Shown here one piece after another: positions 1-7,611 of a DNA stretch of 15,684 bases. Made by a program: the position numbers and the translations under genes. Source of the stretch: DATKZB01 sp035528235 (lineage in GTDB: Bacteria; Planctomycetota; Phycisphaerae; FEN-1346); NCBI GenBank assembly GCA_035528235.1, contig DATKZB010000190.1, positions 1 to 15,684 of the forward strand, given 5' to 3'. The stretch's first letter is position 1, and each line of letters opens with the position of its first letter. Under the pieces are notes generated by a model. That model was not told the origin of the DNA. It did no database searches and saw nothing but the letters and a program-made list of their open reading frames with translations.

Positions 1-256
1 AGTCCTGCTCGACGGTCGCCCACTCCGCGTCCCAGTAGTCCTCGATGAGGCGGCCCCCGCCGTCGTGGTCGTAGTTGAACCCCCAGGGCACGAACCGGCG
101 GCCCGAGGTCGCCAGCACGAACCCGCGGCGGTCGTCGCTCGCGCGGACCCGCTGCATTTCGCCCCGAAGCCCGCCGGCCGGGCCGAGAAGGCCCAGCAGA
201 ATCCCCGCCCCGAGCGCCACCGCGGCCGTGAGCCGGGTTCGGGTCGAGGGGGCCAT
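1..256 (-). CDS. Exported glycoside-hydrolase-like protein, N-terminal part (cut by window edge)
   Basis: Only the first 85 codons lie in the window. The protein opens with a basic stretch (TRTR), a hydrophobic core of about 18 residues (AAVALGAGILLGLLG) and small residues, which reads as a Sec signal peptide. The mature part contains RRFVPWGFNYDHD followed by an acidic/aromatic stretch (LIEDYWDAEW). That is how cellulase-type (GH5-like, TIM-barrel) proteins begin, with a strand ending in GFNYD. The start at 256 was chosen because GAGAGG lies 6 nt upstream; an in-frame ATG at 280 is an alternative. The gene follows the rubrerythrin stop by 29 nt on the same strand and could be cotranscribed with it. 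The catalytic acids are outside the window, so the enzymatic call is inference. Confidence 0.6.
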   Translation of the reverse strand, partial: MAPSTRTRLTAAVALGAGILLGLLGPAGGLRGEMQRVRASDDRRGFVLATSGRRFVPWGFNYDHDGGGRLIEDYWDAEWATVEQD

Positions 257-285
257 GATAAGCCTCTCGCGATCGGGCATCACGC

Positions 286-786
286 CTACCGGATTTCGGT
301 GAACTTCGCTTTCGGAGCGCCGCAGATGGGGCACTTCTCGGGGGCCGCGCCCAGGACGGTGTTGCCGCACACGCCGCACACGAAGATAGGCGTGGCGGCC
401 ATGTCGCGCCCGGCCTCGAGCGTTTCGAGGGCGCTGGAGTAGAGGCCGTGATGGATTTCCTCGACGGCCATGGCGTTCTTGAACGAGATGACGGCCGGCT
501 GGTTTCCCTCCTCCTCGGCCTCGGCGACGAAGCCGGGGTACATCTCCTGGAACTCATGGCCCTCGCCGCCGATGGCGTCCCGCAGGTTCTCGGCGGTTCC
601 CTTGATGCCGCCCATGACCCGCAGGTGGGCGTGGGCGTGGACCGTCTCGGCGGCGGCGGCGGCCCGGAACAGTTTCGCGATCTGCGGACGGCCCTCCGTG
701 TCGGCCTTCTTCGCGAAGGCGAGGTACTTGCGGTTGGCCTGGCTCTCGCCGGCAAACGCTTCGTTGAGATTCTCGGCAGTTGCCAT
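286..786 (-). CDS. Rubrerythrin (diiron peroxidase with C-terminal rubredoxin domain)
   Basis: This 166-residue protein has the full rubrerythrin layout. A ferritin-like four-helix domain (about residues 1-125) carries a first Glu at E14 in GESQANRKY, an ExxH at 47-50, a GEGHE acidic cluster at 74-78 and a second ExxH at 109-112. A short rubredoxin-like Fe(Cys)4 domain follows, with CGVC at 137-140 and CPIC at 152-155. Rubrerythrins reduce hydrogen peroxide to water in the cytoplasm of anaerobes and microaerophiles, taking electrons through the rubredoxin centre. Length is slightly short for the family but no ligand motif is missing. The ATG at 786 has a strong GGGGGAG ribosome site a few bases upstream and a clear TATAAT promoter. 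It is followed at 29 nt by the exported glycoside-hydrolase-like gene. No dedicated regulator is visible nearby. Confidence 0.95.
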   Translation of the reverse strand: MATAENLNEAFAGESQANRKYLAFAKKADTEGRPQIAKLFRAAAAAETVHAHAHLRVMGGIKGTAENLRDAIGGEGHEFQEMYPGFVAEAEEEGNQPAVISFKNAMAVEEIHHGLYSSALETLEAGRDMAATPIFVCGVCGNTVLGAAPEKCPICGAPKAKFTEIR

Positions 787-863
787 TTCTCTCCCCCTTC
801 ATTTTGTGGAAGGCGGTTCCCCTTGGGATGGGCCGCGCGGTCCCCCTGGTTCGCCGGGCCCCC

Positions 864-892
864 ATTATACGGGCTGCCGCGCCCGAAGGCAA
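864..892 (-). promoter_or_regulatory. Sigma-70-type promoter of the rubrerythrin gene
   Basis: On the minus strand there is a perfect -10 hexamer TATAAT (869-864). It is preceded after 17 nt by TTGCCT (892-887), a 4/6 match to the -35 consensus. Transcription would start near 857 and give a leader of about 70 nt. The hexamer stands out in this GC-rich intergenic region between the sugar kinase stop and the rubrerythrin start. Confidence 0.65.
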
Positions 893-936
893 ACCAGGGA
901 CGGCGACGGGGGACCCGGATACCGGCGCGCGGCCGG

Positions 937-1860
937 TCACACGTCGGCCCCGCGCTCCTGGAGGAAGGCGACGATCTCGTCGCGGCCGGGGATGCCCGCG
1001 CGGCCGCCGAGGCGGCGGCACTTCATGGCGGCCGCGGCGGAGGCGAACGCCAGGTTCCGCTGCAGCGGCAGGCCTTCCGTCAGGCCGTAGCAGAACGCCC
1101 CGTGGAACACGTCGCCCGCCCCGGTCGTGTCGACGACCTCGACCGGGAAGGCATCCATCCGGCCGAACGTCTCGCCGTCGAGAAACACCAGACCCTCCGC
1201 GCCGAGCGTCACGACCACGCACGGCGGCCCCAGGGCCCGGATGGCCTCGCACGCCGCCCGCAGGTCGGTGCCCGCGCCGAGCCGCTCGGCGTACTCCTGG
1301 CTGGTGATGGCGTAGTCGACGTGCGGCAGGACCTCGGGGGCGTGCGGACGGGTGCCCTCGACGTCGGCCACCACCGGCACGCCCAGCCGCCGGGCCTCGC
1401 GGGCCAGGGCCAGGTCGGTCTCGGGGCGCGTCAGGTCGGTCAGCAGGCAGGCGGCGCCCCGCAGGCGGTCGAACGACCCGACGGGGCCGACCGGGTCGCA
1501 CAGGCCCGTGAAGCGCTGGAAGTGCCGCTCGCCGCTACGGTGGTCGACGCCGACGAGCATGAGCGGGCCGCACCACCCCTGGACGCGGCGGACCTGGCTC
1601 GTGTCGACCCGTTCGGCCTCCAGGCCCTTGAGGATGAGGTCGGCGGCCCAGTCGGTGCCGACGGCTCCCCAGAACTCGGCCCGGCCGCCCAGCCGCGCGA
1701 CCGTCACCATGGCCGTGGCCGCCATGCCGCCGCCTTGGGCGTCGTAGCCGATGATCTTGGCGCGATGGACCGGCGCCGACATATCCTCCCACAGGATGAG
1801 TTGGTCCAGGCACCCCACGCCGATGCCGATGACCTTCTTCCCGGAAGGGGCATGTGCCAT
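937..1860 (-). CDS. PfkB/ribokinase-family sugar kinase
   Basis: This 307-residue protein is a PfkB-family (ribokinase-like) ATP-dependent kinase of a sugar or nucleoside hydroxyl. The C-terminal signature DTTGAGDVFHGAF is at 244-256, with the presumed catalytic base D250 in the GAGD anion hole. The N-terminal substrate-side glycine motif GGGMAATA is at 43-50, followed by ARLGG. The substrate-lid region around 96-120 is typical in size. The exact sugar cannot be read from the sequence. The reading frame is open far upstream, but the start at 1860 is chosen because the conserved first strand begins at residue 9 and GAGGA lies 9 nt upstream. The upstream extension would be arginine-rich noise overlapping the divergent gene. 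It is divergent from the glycosyltransferase operon, with 157 nt between the two starts. Confidence 0.88.
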   Translation of the reverse strand: MAHAPSGKKVIGIGVGCLDQLILWEDMSAPVHRAKIIGYDAQGGGMAATAMVTVARLGGRAEFWGAVGTDWAADLILKGLEAERVDTSQVRRVQGWCGPLMLVGVDHRSGERHFQRFTGLCDPVGPVGSFDRLRGAACLLTDLTRPETDLALAREARRLGVPVVADVEGTRPHAPEVLPHVDYAITSQEYAERLGAGTDLRAACEAIRALGPPCVVVTLGAEGLVFLDGETFGRMDAFPVEVVDTTGAGDVFHGAFCYGLTEGLPLQRNLAFASAAAAMKCRRLGGRAGIPGRDEIVAFLQERGADV

Positions 1861-1959
1861 GAGACGGCATCCTCGATGCGTTCGGTTCCGCGGACGACCG
1901 TCACCATACTGATTGGCCGCCTGCCGCGACGCAAGGGATTTGCGCCCGCGCCGGCCCGC

Positions 1960-1988
1960 TTGATTTCCCCGGGGGCCGCCGATAGGAT
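1960..1988 (+). promoter_or_regulatory. Candidate sigma-70-type promoter of the GT39-AsmA-LpxH operon
   Basis: TTGATT (1960-1965) is followed after 17 nt by TAGGAT (1983-1988), each a 4/6 match to consensus. The start would fall near 1995, about 23 nt before the ATG at 2018. It lies in the 157-nt divergent intergenic region shared with the sugar kinase gene. No equally good promoter was seen for the kinase. Confidence 0.4.
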
Positions 1989-2017
1989 GGCGGGACTCGC
2001 GGAGGGCGGCCAACCGG

Positions 2018-3136
2018 ATGTCCCAGGAAGCGAAACTCGCCGCGCCGCATCGGTCGGTGCGTCTGTTGCTGGTTGCCCTGGTGTTGGTGGGGCTTGTGGC
2101 CCGTCTGGCGCTGGCCTTCATCATGGATGACGACCGCGCGACCCGGTTGCCGGAGTCGGCCGCGTACCTGGCCATCGGCCGGTCGGTGGCGGCGGGGCAC
2201 GGGTTCGTCCTGCCGGAGGATGCGGCGGAGGGGCGGAAACTCGCCCACTGCATGCCGGGCTACCCGCTCATTCTGGCGGCGGCCCAGGTGCGGGGCGAGA
2301 CGTCCATCCGGGCCGTGCTGATTCTCCAGGCGATCGCCGCCGTGGAGACGCTGATGCTCGTTGCGTGGGCCGCGTCGCGGCTGGCGGGGCAGTGGGCCGC
2401 CGTCGTGGCGGCGGCGATGCTCACGTTCGACCCGTTCCAGGTGTACTTCTCGGCCCAGGTGGTGCCGGTGACGGTGCTGGGCCTGGCGTTGGCCGCCGTG
2501 ATGCTGGCCGGGGTGAAGTGCCTGGAAGCCGTCGAGGCCGGCCGGCGCTCTGCCTGGCTGTGGGCGGCGCTCGGCGGGCTGGCGCTGGCCGCCGCGGCGT
2601 ACCTGGAGGCCTGGACGGTGGGACTCATCGTCCCGGCGGCGGTGGCGGCGCTCGTCTCGAAGCGGCGCAAGCGGCTGCTGGCCGGGTGGGCCGTCGCGAC
2701 GGCGGTCCTCGTCCTGGCGCTGGCGCCGTGGCTGGTGCGGAACGCGTCCTCTATCGGGACGCCGACGCTGACGGTCGACCTCGCCCGGGCGGGTCGGCTG
2801 TGGTCGCCCGGGCGGATGCTGGCGGGTGACGACGGGCCGCTTCGCCCGGTGGCCGGGTACACGAGCCTGCTGCCGACGGCCGCGCTGGCGGTGGCCGGTC
2901 TGGCGGCGCTTCGCCGACGGGCGGCGGGCCTGTGGCTGCTTCTGGCGCCGGTGTACGTGACGCTGGTGCACGTGGTGCTGCCCGGGCCGGGCAGCGACCG
3001 GCTCGTCGTGATGCCGAGCCTGGCGGTGTTGGCTGGGGTGGGCCTGGTGGCCCTGCTGGGGCGGGGCCAAGGGACGGCGCGGCCCGTCGCGGCAGCCGCG
3101 GATGTTTCGCAGGGAGAGAGGCGGAGTCCGGCGTGA
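2018..3136 (+). CDS. GT39-like (ArnT/PMT-type) membrane glycosyltransferase
   Basis: This 372-residue protein is strongly hydrophobic, with about 8-10 predicted membrane segments starting at residues 14-35. It has hallmarks of GT-C glycosyltransferases of the GT39/ArnT type, which transfer sugars from polyprenyl-phosphate donors on the periplasmic side. An acidic cluster MDDD lies right after the first membrane helix (about 36-39). AYLAIGRSVAAGHGF and MPGYPLILA follow in the usual order, and APWLVRN lies near residue 240, a motif very common in this family. It is shorter than typical ArnT proteins (about 550), and the large C-terminal periplasmic domain is missing. The stop overlaps the GTG start of the AsmA-like gene by 4 nt (GTGA), so the two are translationally coupled. 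The acceptor is unknown; operon context suggests lipid A or another envelope lipid. Confidence 0.72.
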   Translation: MSQEAKLAAPHRSVRLLLVALVLVGLVARLALAFIMDDDRATRLPESAAYLAIGRSVAAGHGFVLPEDAAEGRKLAHCMPGYPLILAAAQVRGETSIRAVLILQAIAAVETLMLVAWAASRLAGQWAAVVAAAMLTFDPFQVYFSAQVVPVTVLGLALAAVMLAGVKCLEAVEAGRRSAWLWAALGGLALAAAAYLEAWTVGLIVPAAVAALVSKRRKRLLAGWAVATAVLVLALAPWLVRNASSIGTPTLTVDLARAGRLWSPGRMLAGDDGPLRPVAGYTSLLPTAALAVAGLAALRRRAAGLWLLLAPVYVTLVHVVLPGPGSDRLVVMPSLAVLAGVGLVALLGRGQGTARPVAAAADVSQGERRSPA

Positions 3137-6100
3137 CCGACGAACCCCGACAAACCGACCCCTCGCGCGAGCGGCCGAGCCACTGGCACCATCCGGTGGA
3201 CGAGCACCGGCGCGCGGCCCGTGCCCGCCGGCACCGGCGCCGGCAGGTCGTCGTGGTGGTGCTGGTGCTGGTGGTCGCGATGGCGGTGTCGGCGTACTAC
3301 TACCTGACGAGCGACGAACGGGTCGAGCAGTTCGCGGAGACGTACCTGGAGAACCTGTTGGGGACCCACGTCGGCATCGGCCGGGCCAGTTTCAGCGTGG
3401 GCGGGGGGCTGGTGCTGGAGAACCTGACGGTGGCGCCGCCGCCGCCGTTCAAGGAGCCGATTCTGGTGGCCGCGAAGGTCAGCCTGAAGATCGACCCGGT
3501 GTCGCTGGCCCGCCTGGCGCCGGACGTCACGGAGATCGTGGTCCACCGTCCCCGGATCAACCTCGTGCTGTGGAACGAGGAGGCGTGGAACTTCCAATCG
3601 CTGATCCGTGCTCGTCCGCCGGAGTCGGTATCGCCGCGCATCCGGCCGGTGGTGTCGCTGGACAAGGGCACGTTGCGGATCATGCGGAAACGGGGCGGCG
3701 AGATCGTCTACGAGCACCAGATGGACGTCTCGGGCCTGCTGCTGCCGAGCGAGGCCGACCCGCACACGTTCCGATTCCAGACCGACGTCAAGAGCCAGGA
3801 GGTCCACCTGGCGGTGGCGTCGGGTGAGTTGAACGCCCAGACGGCGGCCTTGCGGTTCGAGGGGCACGCGTCGAACGTGGCGCTCTCGCAGGACCTGTAC
3901 CGGAGCCTGCCGGGCGAGGTGCAGAAGATCTGGGACCGTTTCGAGCCCAGCGGCAGCATCAACGTCAAGGTGGTCTTCGACGAGCGGCGCGGCTTCCGTC
4001 TCGAGACGGAGTTGACGGGCGTCGGTTTCGCGTACGACTACGGCGGGCTGGTCCACCAGTTCGAGAACCTGACCGGCCGGTGCGCGTTCTCGTCCGAGGC
4101 GCTGCGGCTGACGGGCGTCCAGGGCCTGATGAACGGGTGGCCGGTGCGGTTGGACGGCGACGTGGCGGGGTTCGACCGCGAGCGGCTGTCGATGGACCTG
4201 GCGGTCTCGGCCGACCAGGTGGACGTCGAGAAGATCCGGCCGCTCCTGGTGGGCCTGGCGCCGCACATGGACACGGTCTATGAGGCCTACTCGCCCAGGG
4301 GCCAGGCCGACTTCGACCTGAAGGTGCGCCGCAGCACCGACCGGGGCGCGCCGCTCCAAGTCTCCGGCGACCTCTTCTGCCGCGACGCCGAGATGACCTA
4401 CCGGCTGTTCCCGTACCGGGTGGATCGGATCCGGGGCACGGTCCACCTGACGCCGGGCGGGTTCGAGACCGACGGCGTCGAGGGGTTCCACGGCGATGCC
4501 CGGGTGCGGATGAAGGGGTGGGCGAAAAATCTCGGGCCGCAGTGCGAGTCGCGCGTCACGGTCGAGGGCCGCGGCGTGCCGCTCGACGAGGACCTGCGCA
4601 GTGCCCTCACCGAGGCGCAGCGCGGCGTGTACGACCAGTACACCCCCGCGGGGACCGCCGACATCGACGTCGAGATCTATCGCCCGCCGCACGAGGGCGC
4701 CCGCCGCGAGGTCGTCGTCCACCTGAACCTGCTGGACGGCGACATCCTGTACCAGCACTTCCCGTACCAACTCCGCCACGCCACGGGCAAGGTCGTCATC
4801 GCACGCGACAAGACCGAGATCGTCGAGGTGCGGGGCCGTCATGGCCAGGCTGAAGTCGTGTTCTCGGGCGACCTGGTCTCACAACCCGAGGGGCCGCCGG
4901 TGCTGAACCTGCGGGTCACGGGCACGGGCGTGCCGCTTGACGAGGACCTGGAGAAGGCCCTGCCGGAGCGCGAGCGGAAGATCCTCCAGGTCTTCCACCT
5001 CTCGGGCTTGGCCGACATCGAGGGCACCGTGACGCGGGGGCCCCAGACCGAGGGCAAACTCGATTACGACCTGGCCATTCGCCTCAAGGGCGCCCGCATG
5101 ATCTACGAGCCGTTCCCCTTCCTGGCCGAAGAGGTGACGGGCGACCTGCACCTGGAGCGCGGCTCGTGCGGCATCGAGTCGCTGGCCGGCTTCAACAGCG
5201 GGGCCCGGGTCGAGGCCACGGGATGGATCGACCAGCGGCCCGACGATTACGCGATGGACATGGTTCTGGTGGGCAAGGACGTGGCCCTGGGGGAATCGCT
5301 GCGCGGCGCCCTGGGGCCCGGCATGCGGTCGGTCTGGAGCCACCTGGCGCCTCGCGGCCGCGTCGACGTCAACGCCCACCTGACAAAGGCGTTCGGGCCC
5401 GGCGAAGCCATGAACCACCACGTGTGGGTGACCATGCGCGACGCCCAGGCCACGCTCGACATCTTTCCGTACCCGCTGGAGCACGTGACGGGGCAGATGG
5501 AATTCCGCGAGAGCGAGGTCCGCCTGCACGACATCCGCGCCCGCAGCGGCCTGACGGAGTTTGTGCTGGGCGGCCAGATTGCCTATGGCGACCTGGGGCC
5601 GACGTTCGACCTGGCCATCGAGGCGAAGGGCCTGCCGTTCGACGGACCCTTGCGCGACGCGCTGCCCGCGCCGCTCCAGAAGGCCTTCGCCATCCTCAAA
5701 CCGACCGGCCGGGTGGACCTGAATCTGTCGAGCCTGGCTTACCGTCCCGGCGATGACGGCAAGGCCCAGGCCGACTGGTACGGCACGGCCGTCCTCGACG
5801 AGGTGGGCCTGGAGCCGGGCATCAAGGTCTCGGGCCTGGTCGGCACGGCCGAGGTGATGGGCCGATGGTCCGACGGCCGGGTGGCCATCCAGGGCGACAT
5901 GCGGATCCAGCAGGGCAAGGTGGCCGGCAAGGACATCTCCGACACGCGCCTGCGGATCGAGAAGCCCGAGCAGGCCAACGTCGTCAGCATCCGGAACTTC
6001 GAGGGCGAATTCTACGGCGGACGCGTCGAGGGTTTCGCCTCCATCGGCCTGGGCGCCGACGGCAAGTACGCCTTCAACCTGGCGGCCGCCGACGTCGACT

Positions 6101-6663
6101 TCGAGAGACTGCTGCGCGATGGGTTCCGCCTGGAACACAACATTACGGGCGGCAAGATGCGCGGCACGCTGGGCCTGCGGGCCGGGGGCACCGACGCCAA
6201 GACCGTCGAGGCTTCCGGGTACGTCTACGTGACCGACGCCAAACTCTACGAGGTGCCCCTGGTCGTCCGCCTGTTCAACGTGCTGAGCCTGGCGCCGGCC
6301 GACCGGACGGCGTTCGAGCAGGCGCGGGTGCTGTACTTCCTGCGCGGCAAGCGGCTGATCCTGGGCGACATCCGCCTCGAAGGCCGCGCTATGAACCTGT
6401 ACGGCGCCGGCACGATGGACGCCGACGGCGCCCTGAACCTGACCTTCCTGGCCGGCAAGAAGGACGAGGACCCGCTGATTCCGGCCCTCTCGGAATTGAT
6501 GGAGGGCATCCGCAAGCAGGTCGTCGTGGTCCTGGTGACGGGCACCCTGGCCCAGCCACAGGTTGAGACGCGGACCCTCTCGGCCGTGACGGCGCCCATC
6601 CGCGAGGTGCTCGCGCTGGTGCGCGAGCAGCGTGAGCGCGAGCGCCGGGCCGGGACGAAATGA
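3133..6663 (+). CDS. Large AsmA-like envelope protein with six internal repeats
   Basis: This 1176-residue protein is anchored by one N-terminal membrane helix (about 38-57) preceded by a very basic cytoplasmic stretch (RRAARARRHRRRQ). The rest is beta-rich and periplasmic. After an AsmA-like start (the segment following SDERVEQFAETYLENLLGT), a motif recurs six times at residues 249, 363, 482, 600, 717 and 834. It consists of a VPLDEDL-like start, a short helix and a PxGxxDxxV strand. Each full copy also has an FPY-x9-TG strand (near 426, 543, 661, 778). The C-terminal region, about 930-1150 (FYGGRVEGFASI, GGKMRGTLGL, MNLYGAGTMDADGALNLTFLAG), is classic AsmA/TamB family. Such proteins are thought to form hydrophobic grooves that carry lipids between membranes. 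The start is the GTG at 3133, which overlaps the previous stop and is preceded by a purine-rich ribosome site. The open frame upstream of it is not coding. Confidence 0.85.
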   Translation: MTDEPRQTDPSRERPSHWHHPVDEHRRAARARRHRRRQVVVVVLVLVVAMAVSAYYYLTSDERVEQFAETYLENLLGTHVGIGRASFSVGGGLVLENLTVAPPPPFKEPILVAAKVSLKIDPVSLARLAPDVTEIVVHRPRINLVLWNEEAWNFQSLIRARPPESVSPRIRPVVSLDKGTLRIMRKRGGEIVYEHQMDVSGLLLPSEADPHTFRFQTDVKSQEVHLAVASGELNAQTAALRFEGHASNVALSQDLYRSLPGEVQKIWDRFEPSGSINVKVVFDERRGFRLETELTGVGFAYDYGGLVHQFENLTGRCAFSSEALRLTGVQGLMNGWPVRLDGDVAGFDRERLSMDLAVSADQVDVEKIRPLLVGLAPHMDTVYEAYSPRGQADFDLKVRRSTDRGAPLQVSGDLFCRDAEMTYRLFPYRVDRIRGTVHLTPGGFETDGVEGFHGDARVRMKGWAKNLGPQCESRVTVEGRGVPLDEDLRSALTEAQRGVYDQYTPAGTADIDVEIYRPPHEGARREVVVHLNLLDGDILYQHFPYQLRHATGKVVIARDKTEIVEVRGRHGQAEVVFSGDLVSQPEGPPVLNLRVTGTGVPLDEDLEKALPERERKILQVFHLSGLADIEGTVTRGPQTEGKLDYDLAIRLKGARMIYEPFPFLAEEVTGDLHLERGSCGIESLAGFNSGARVEATGWIDQRPDDYAMDMVLVGKDVALGESLRGALGPGMRSVWSHLAPRGRVDVNAHLTKAFGPGEAMNHHVWVTMRDAQATLDIFPYPLEHVTGQMEFRESEVRLHDIRARSGLTEFVLGGQIAYGDLGPTFDLAIEAKGLPFDGPLRDALPAPLQKAFAILKPTGRVDLNLSSLAYRPGDDGKAQADWYGTAVLDEVGLEPGIKVSGLVGTAEVMGRWSDGRVAIQGDMRIQQGKVAGKDISDTRLRIEKPEQANVVSIRNFEGEFYGGRVEGFASIGLGADGKYAFNLAAADVDFERLLRDGFRLEHNITGGKMRGTLGLRAGGTDAKTVEASGYVYVTDAKLYEVPLVVRLFNVLSLAPADRTAFEQARVLYFLRGKRLILGDIRLEGRAMNLYGAGTMDADGALNLTFLAGKKDEDPLIPALSELMEGIRKQVVVVLVTGTLAQPQVETRTLSAVTAPIREVLALVREQRERERRAGTK

Positions 6664-6704
6664 CGCGTCCTCCGCGCGACGGGGCACGTGCAGTTGGAGT
6701 GGCC

Positions 6705-7538
6705 ATGCGGCGAGTGTTTCTGGCCGACGTGCATCTGAGCCCGCGCCACCCGGCGCGGACGGCGCGCCTCGTCCGCTTCCTGGAGCGAGAAGCCGTCCGC
6801 GCCGACGAACTCTACATCCTGGGCGACTTCTTCGAGTACTGGATCGGCTCGAGGCACCTGGAGCACGAGGATTACCGCGAGGCGCTCGATGCCCTGCGCA
6901 GCGTGGTCCGCCGGGGCGTACGGGTGGTGTTCCTGTGCGGCAACCGCGACTTCTACATGCGTCGTTTCGCCAAGGCTACCGGTATCGAGGTCGTTCCCGG
7001 CCGCAAGGCGATTCGCCTGACCGCCGGCTCCCAGACCGCCTACCTTTGCCACGGCGACTACATGGAGGGCCGCACGGACTGGGGTTTCCTGATCCAGCGG
7101 CTCATTCGGTCGCGCCCGCTCGAGTTTCTGTGGGGGATGCTGCCGACCCGTTGGCAGGAGAGGGGGGCGACGTATTACCGGCGGCTCTCGGAAAGCAAGA
7201 AACGCAAGGCCAGGCCCAAGGCCCCGCATCTGGGTCCCCACGGGCTGAGCGTCGAGGCGCTGGCGGCTGAGTTTCGGCGTGGCGCCCAGGTTATCGTCTG
7301 CGGGCACGTCCACCAGGCGGCCGAATGGCCCAACCCGGTGCCCGGCGTGCCCGGCACCCTTTACACGCTGGGAGACTGGGAGGCGGGCGAGAGTTTCCTC
7401 GTCGAAGAGGACGGCCAGTGGCACCTGTGCCCGGTTCCCGGCACGGCGCCGGGCGGGACGGAAGGCGTGGGGGGGAGCCCCGTGTCAGGCGCAAAAAAAG
7501 ACAGTGGCCGAACGGGGGGACATTCGACCACTGTTTGA
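6705..7538 (+). CDS. lpxH: UDP-2,3-diacylglucosamine pyrophosphatase (LpxH-like)
   Basis: This is a calcineurin-like metallophosphoesterase of the LpxH type, the lipid A pathway step that hydrolyses UDP-2,3-diacylglucosamine to lipid X and UMP at the inner membrane. From the chosen start the metal ligands are DVH (D8, H10), GDFFEYW (D41), GNRD (N80, R81), CHGD (H116) and GHVH (H201, H203). D8, H10 and D41 fall at the same numbers as in E. coli LpxH, which supports the ATG at 6705 together with GGAG 5 nt upstream. A farther in-frame ATG at 6660 overlaps the AsmA stop (ATGA) and would add 15 residues. At 277 residues it is longer than E. coli LpxH (about 240). The extra Gly/Pro/Ser-rich tail runs into a palindrome that also serves as the predicted terminator of an antisense RNA. 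LpxG/LpxI-type alternatives lack this motif set. Confidence 0.85.
   Translation: MRRVFLADVHLSPRHPARTARLVRFLEREAVRADELYILGDFFEYWIGSRHLEHEDYREALDALRSVVRRGVRVVFLCGNRDFYMRRFAKATGIEVVPGRKAIRLTAGSQTAYLCHGDYMEGRTDWGFLIQRLIRSRPLEFLWGMLPTRWQERGATYYRRLSESKKRKARPKAPHLGPHGLSVEALAAEFRRGAQVIVCGHVHQAAEWPNPVPGVPGTLYTLGDWEAGESFLVEEDGQWHLCPVPGTAPGGTEGVGGSPVSGAKKDSGRTGGHSTTV
7493..7534 (-). terminator. Intrinsic terminator, minus strand, inside the lpxH 3' end
   Basis: On the minus strand, ACAGTGG (7534-7528) and CCACTGT (7507-7501) form a 7-bp stem. It is extended inward by four more pairs (CGAA/TTCG) after one mismatch, around a 10-nt C-rich loop. A C and then seven T (7499-7493) follow immediately. This is the standard intrinsic terminator arrangement, but in the direction opposite to lpxH. 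On the plus strand there is no T-tract, so it would not stop lpxH transcription efficiently. A REP-type palindrome is an alternative reading. Confidence 0.6.
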
Positions 7539-7540
7539 TT

Positions 7541-7561
7541 CATGCGGGACCGCCCCGCATG
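7541..7561. other. Perfect 8-bp hairpin just after the lpxH stop
   Basis: CATGCGGG and CCCGCATG form a perfect stem around a 5-nt loop, 2 nt after the lpxH stop codon. On the plus strand it could protect or end the operon mRNA, although no T-tract follows. On the minus strand it would be the central hairpin of the candidate small RNA. Confidence 0.6.
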
Positions 7562-7611
7562 GCATAGCTACCCTTAATGAACTTACCCATCCCAGCACTG
7601 ATGATAGTAGC

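Larger units (their letters stand above)
7493..7601 (-). ncRNA. Candidate sigma-54-dependent small RNA (about 109 nt)
   Basis: No protein gene is evident in this gap, but its minus strand carries a complete transcription unit. A perfect -24/-12 promoter at 7612-7628 predicts a start near 7601. The transcript would then run through a perfect 8-bp hairpin (7561-7541) and end at a hairpin plus seven U (7534-7493). The terminator loop is C-rich (UGUCCCCCCG) and could pair with G-rich ribosome sites. The 3' third is antisense to the end of the lpxH-like coding region. GC is 54% over 7561-7740 by hand count (98/180), clearly below the flanking genes. The region also encodes a 16-codon ORF (7590-7540), so a peptide-coding leader is an alternative. 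The promoter and terminator are seen; the function is unknown. Confidence 0.55.

Noticed and set aside
921..937. ACCGGC/GCCGGT inverted repeat at the PfkB stop as a terminator
   Set aside because: The stem is only 6 bp and no T-tract follows. Such repeats are expected by chance at this GC content.
448..2130. Plus-strand open frame of 560 codons
   Set aside because: It is antisense to rubrerythrin and the PfkB kinase, both with clear active-site motifs.
1861..2253. 131-codon N-terminal extension of the PfkB kinase
   Set aside because: It would overlap the divergent glycosyltransferase gene, is R/S-rich, and the conserved first strand starts just after the ATG at 1860.
2260..4842. Minus-strand open frame of 860 codons
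   Set aside because: It is antisense to the GT39-like and AsmA-like genes. The product is R/H/Q/P-rich with no family motif.
4879..6687. Minus-strand open frame of 602 codons
   Set aside because: It is the shadow of the AsmA-like gene and has no recognisable domain or ribosome site.
6660..6704. Earlier LpxH start overlapping the AsmA stop (ATGA)
   Set aside because: It remains possible, but the ATG at 6705 has GGAG 5 nt upstream and gives motif numbering matching E. coli LpxH.
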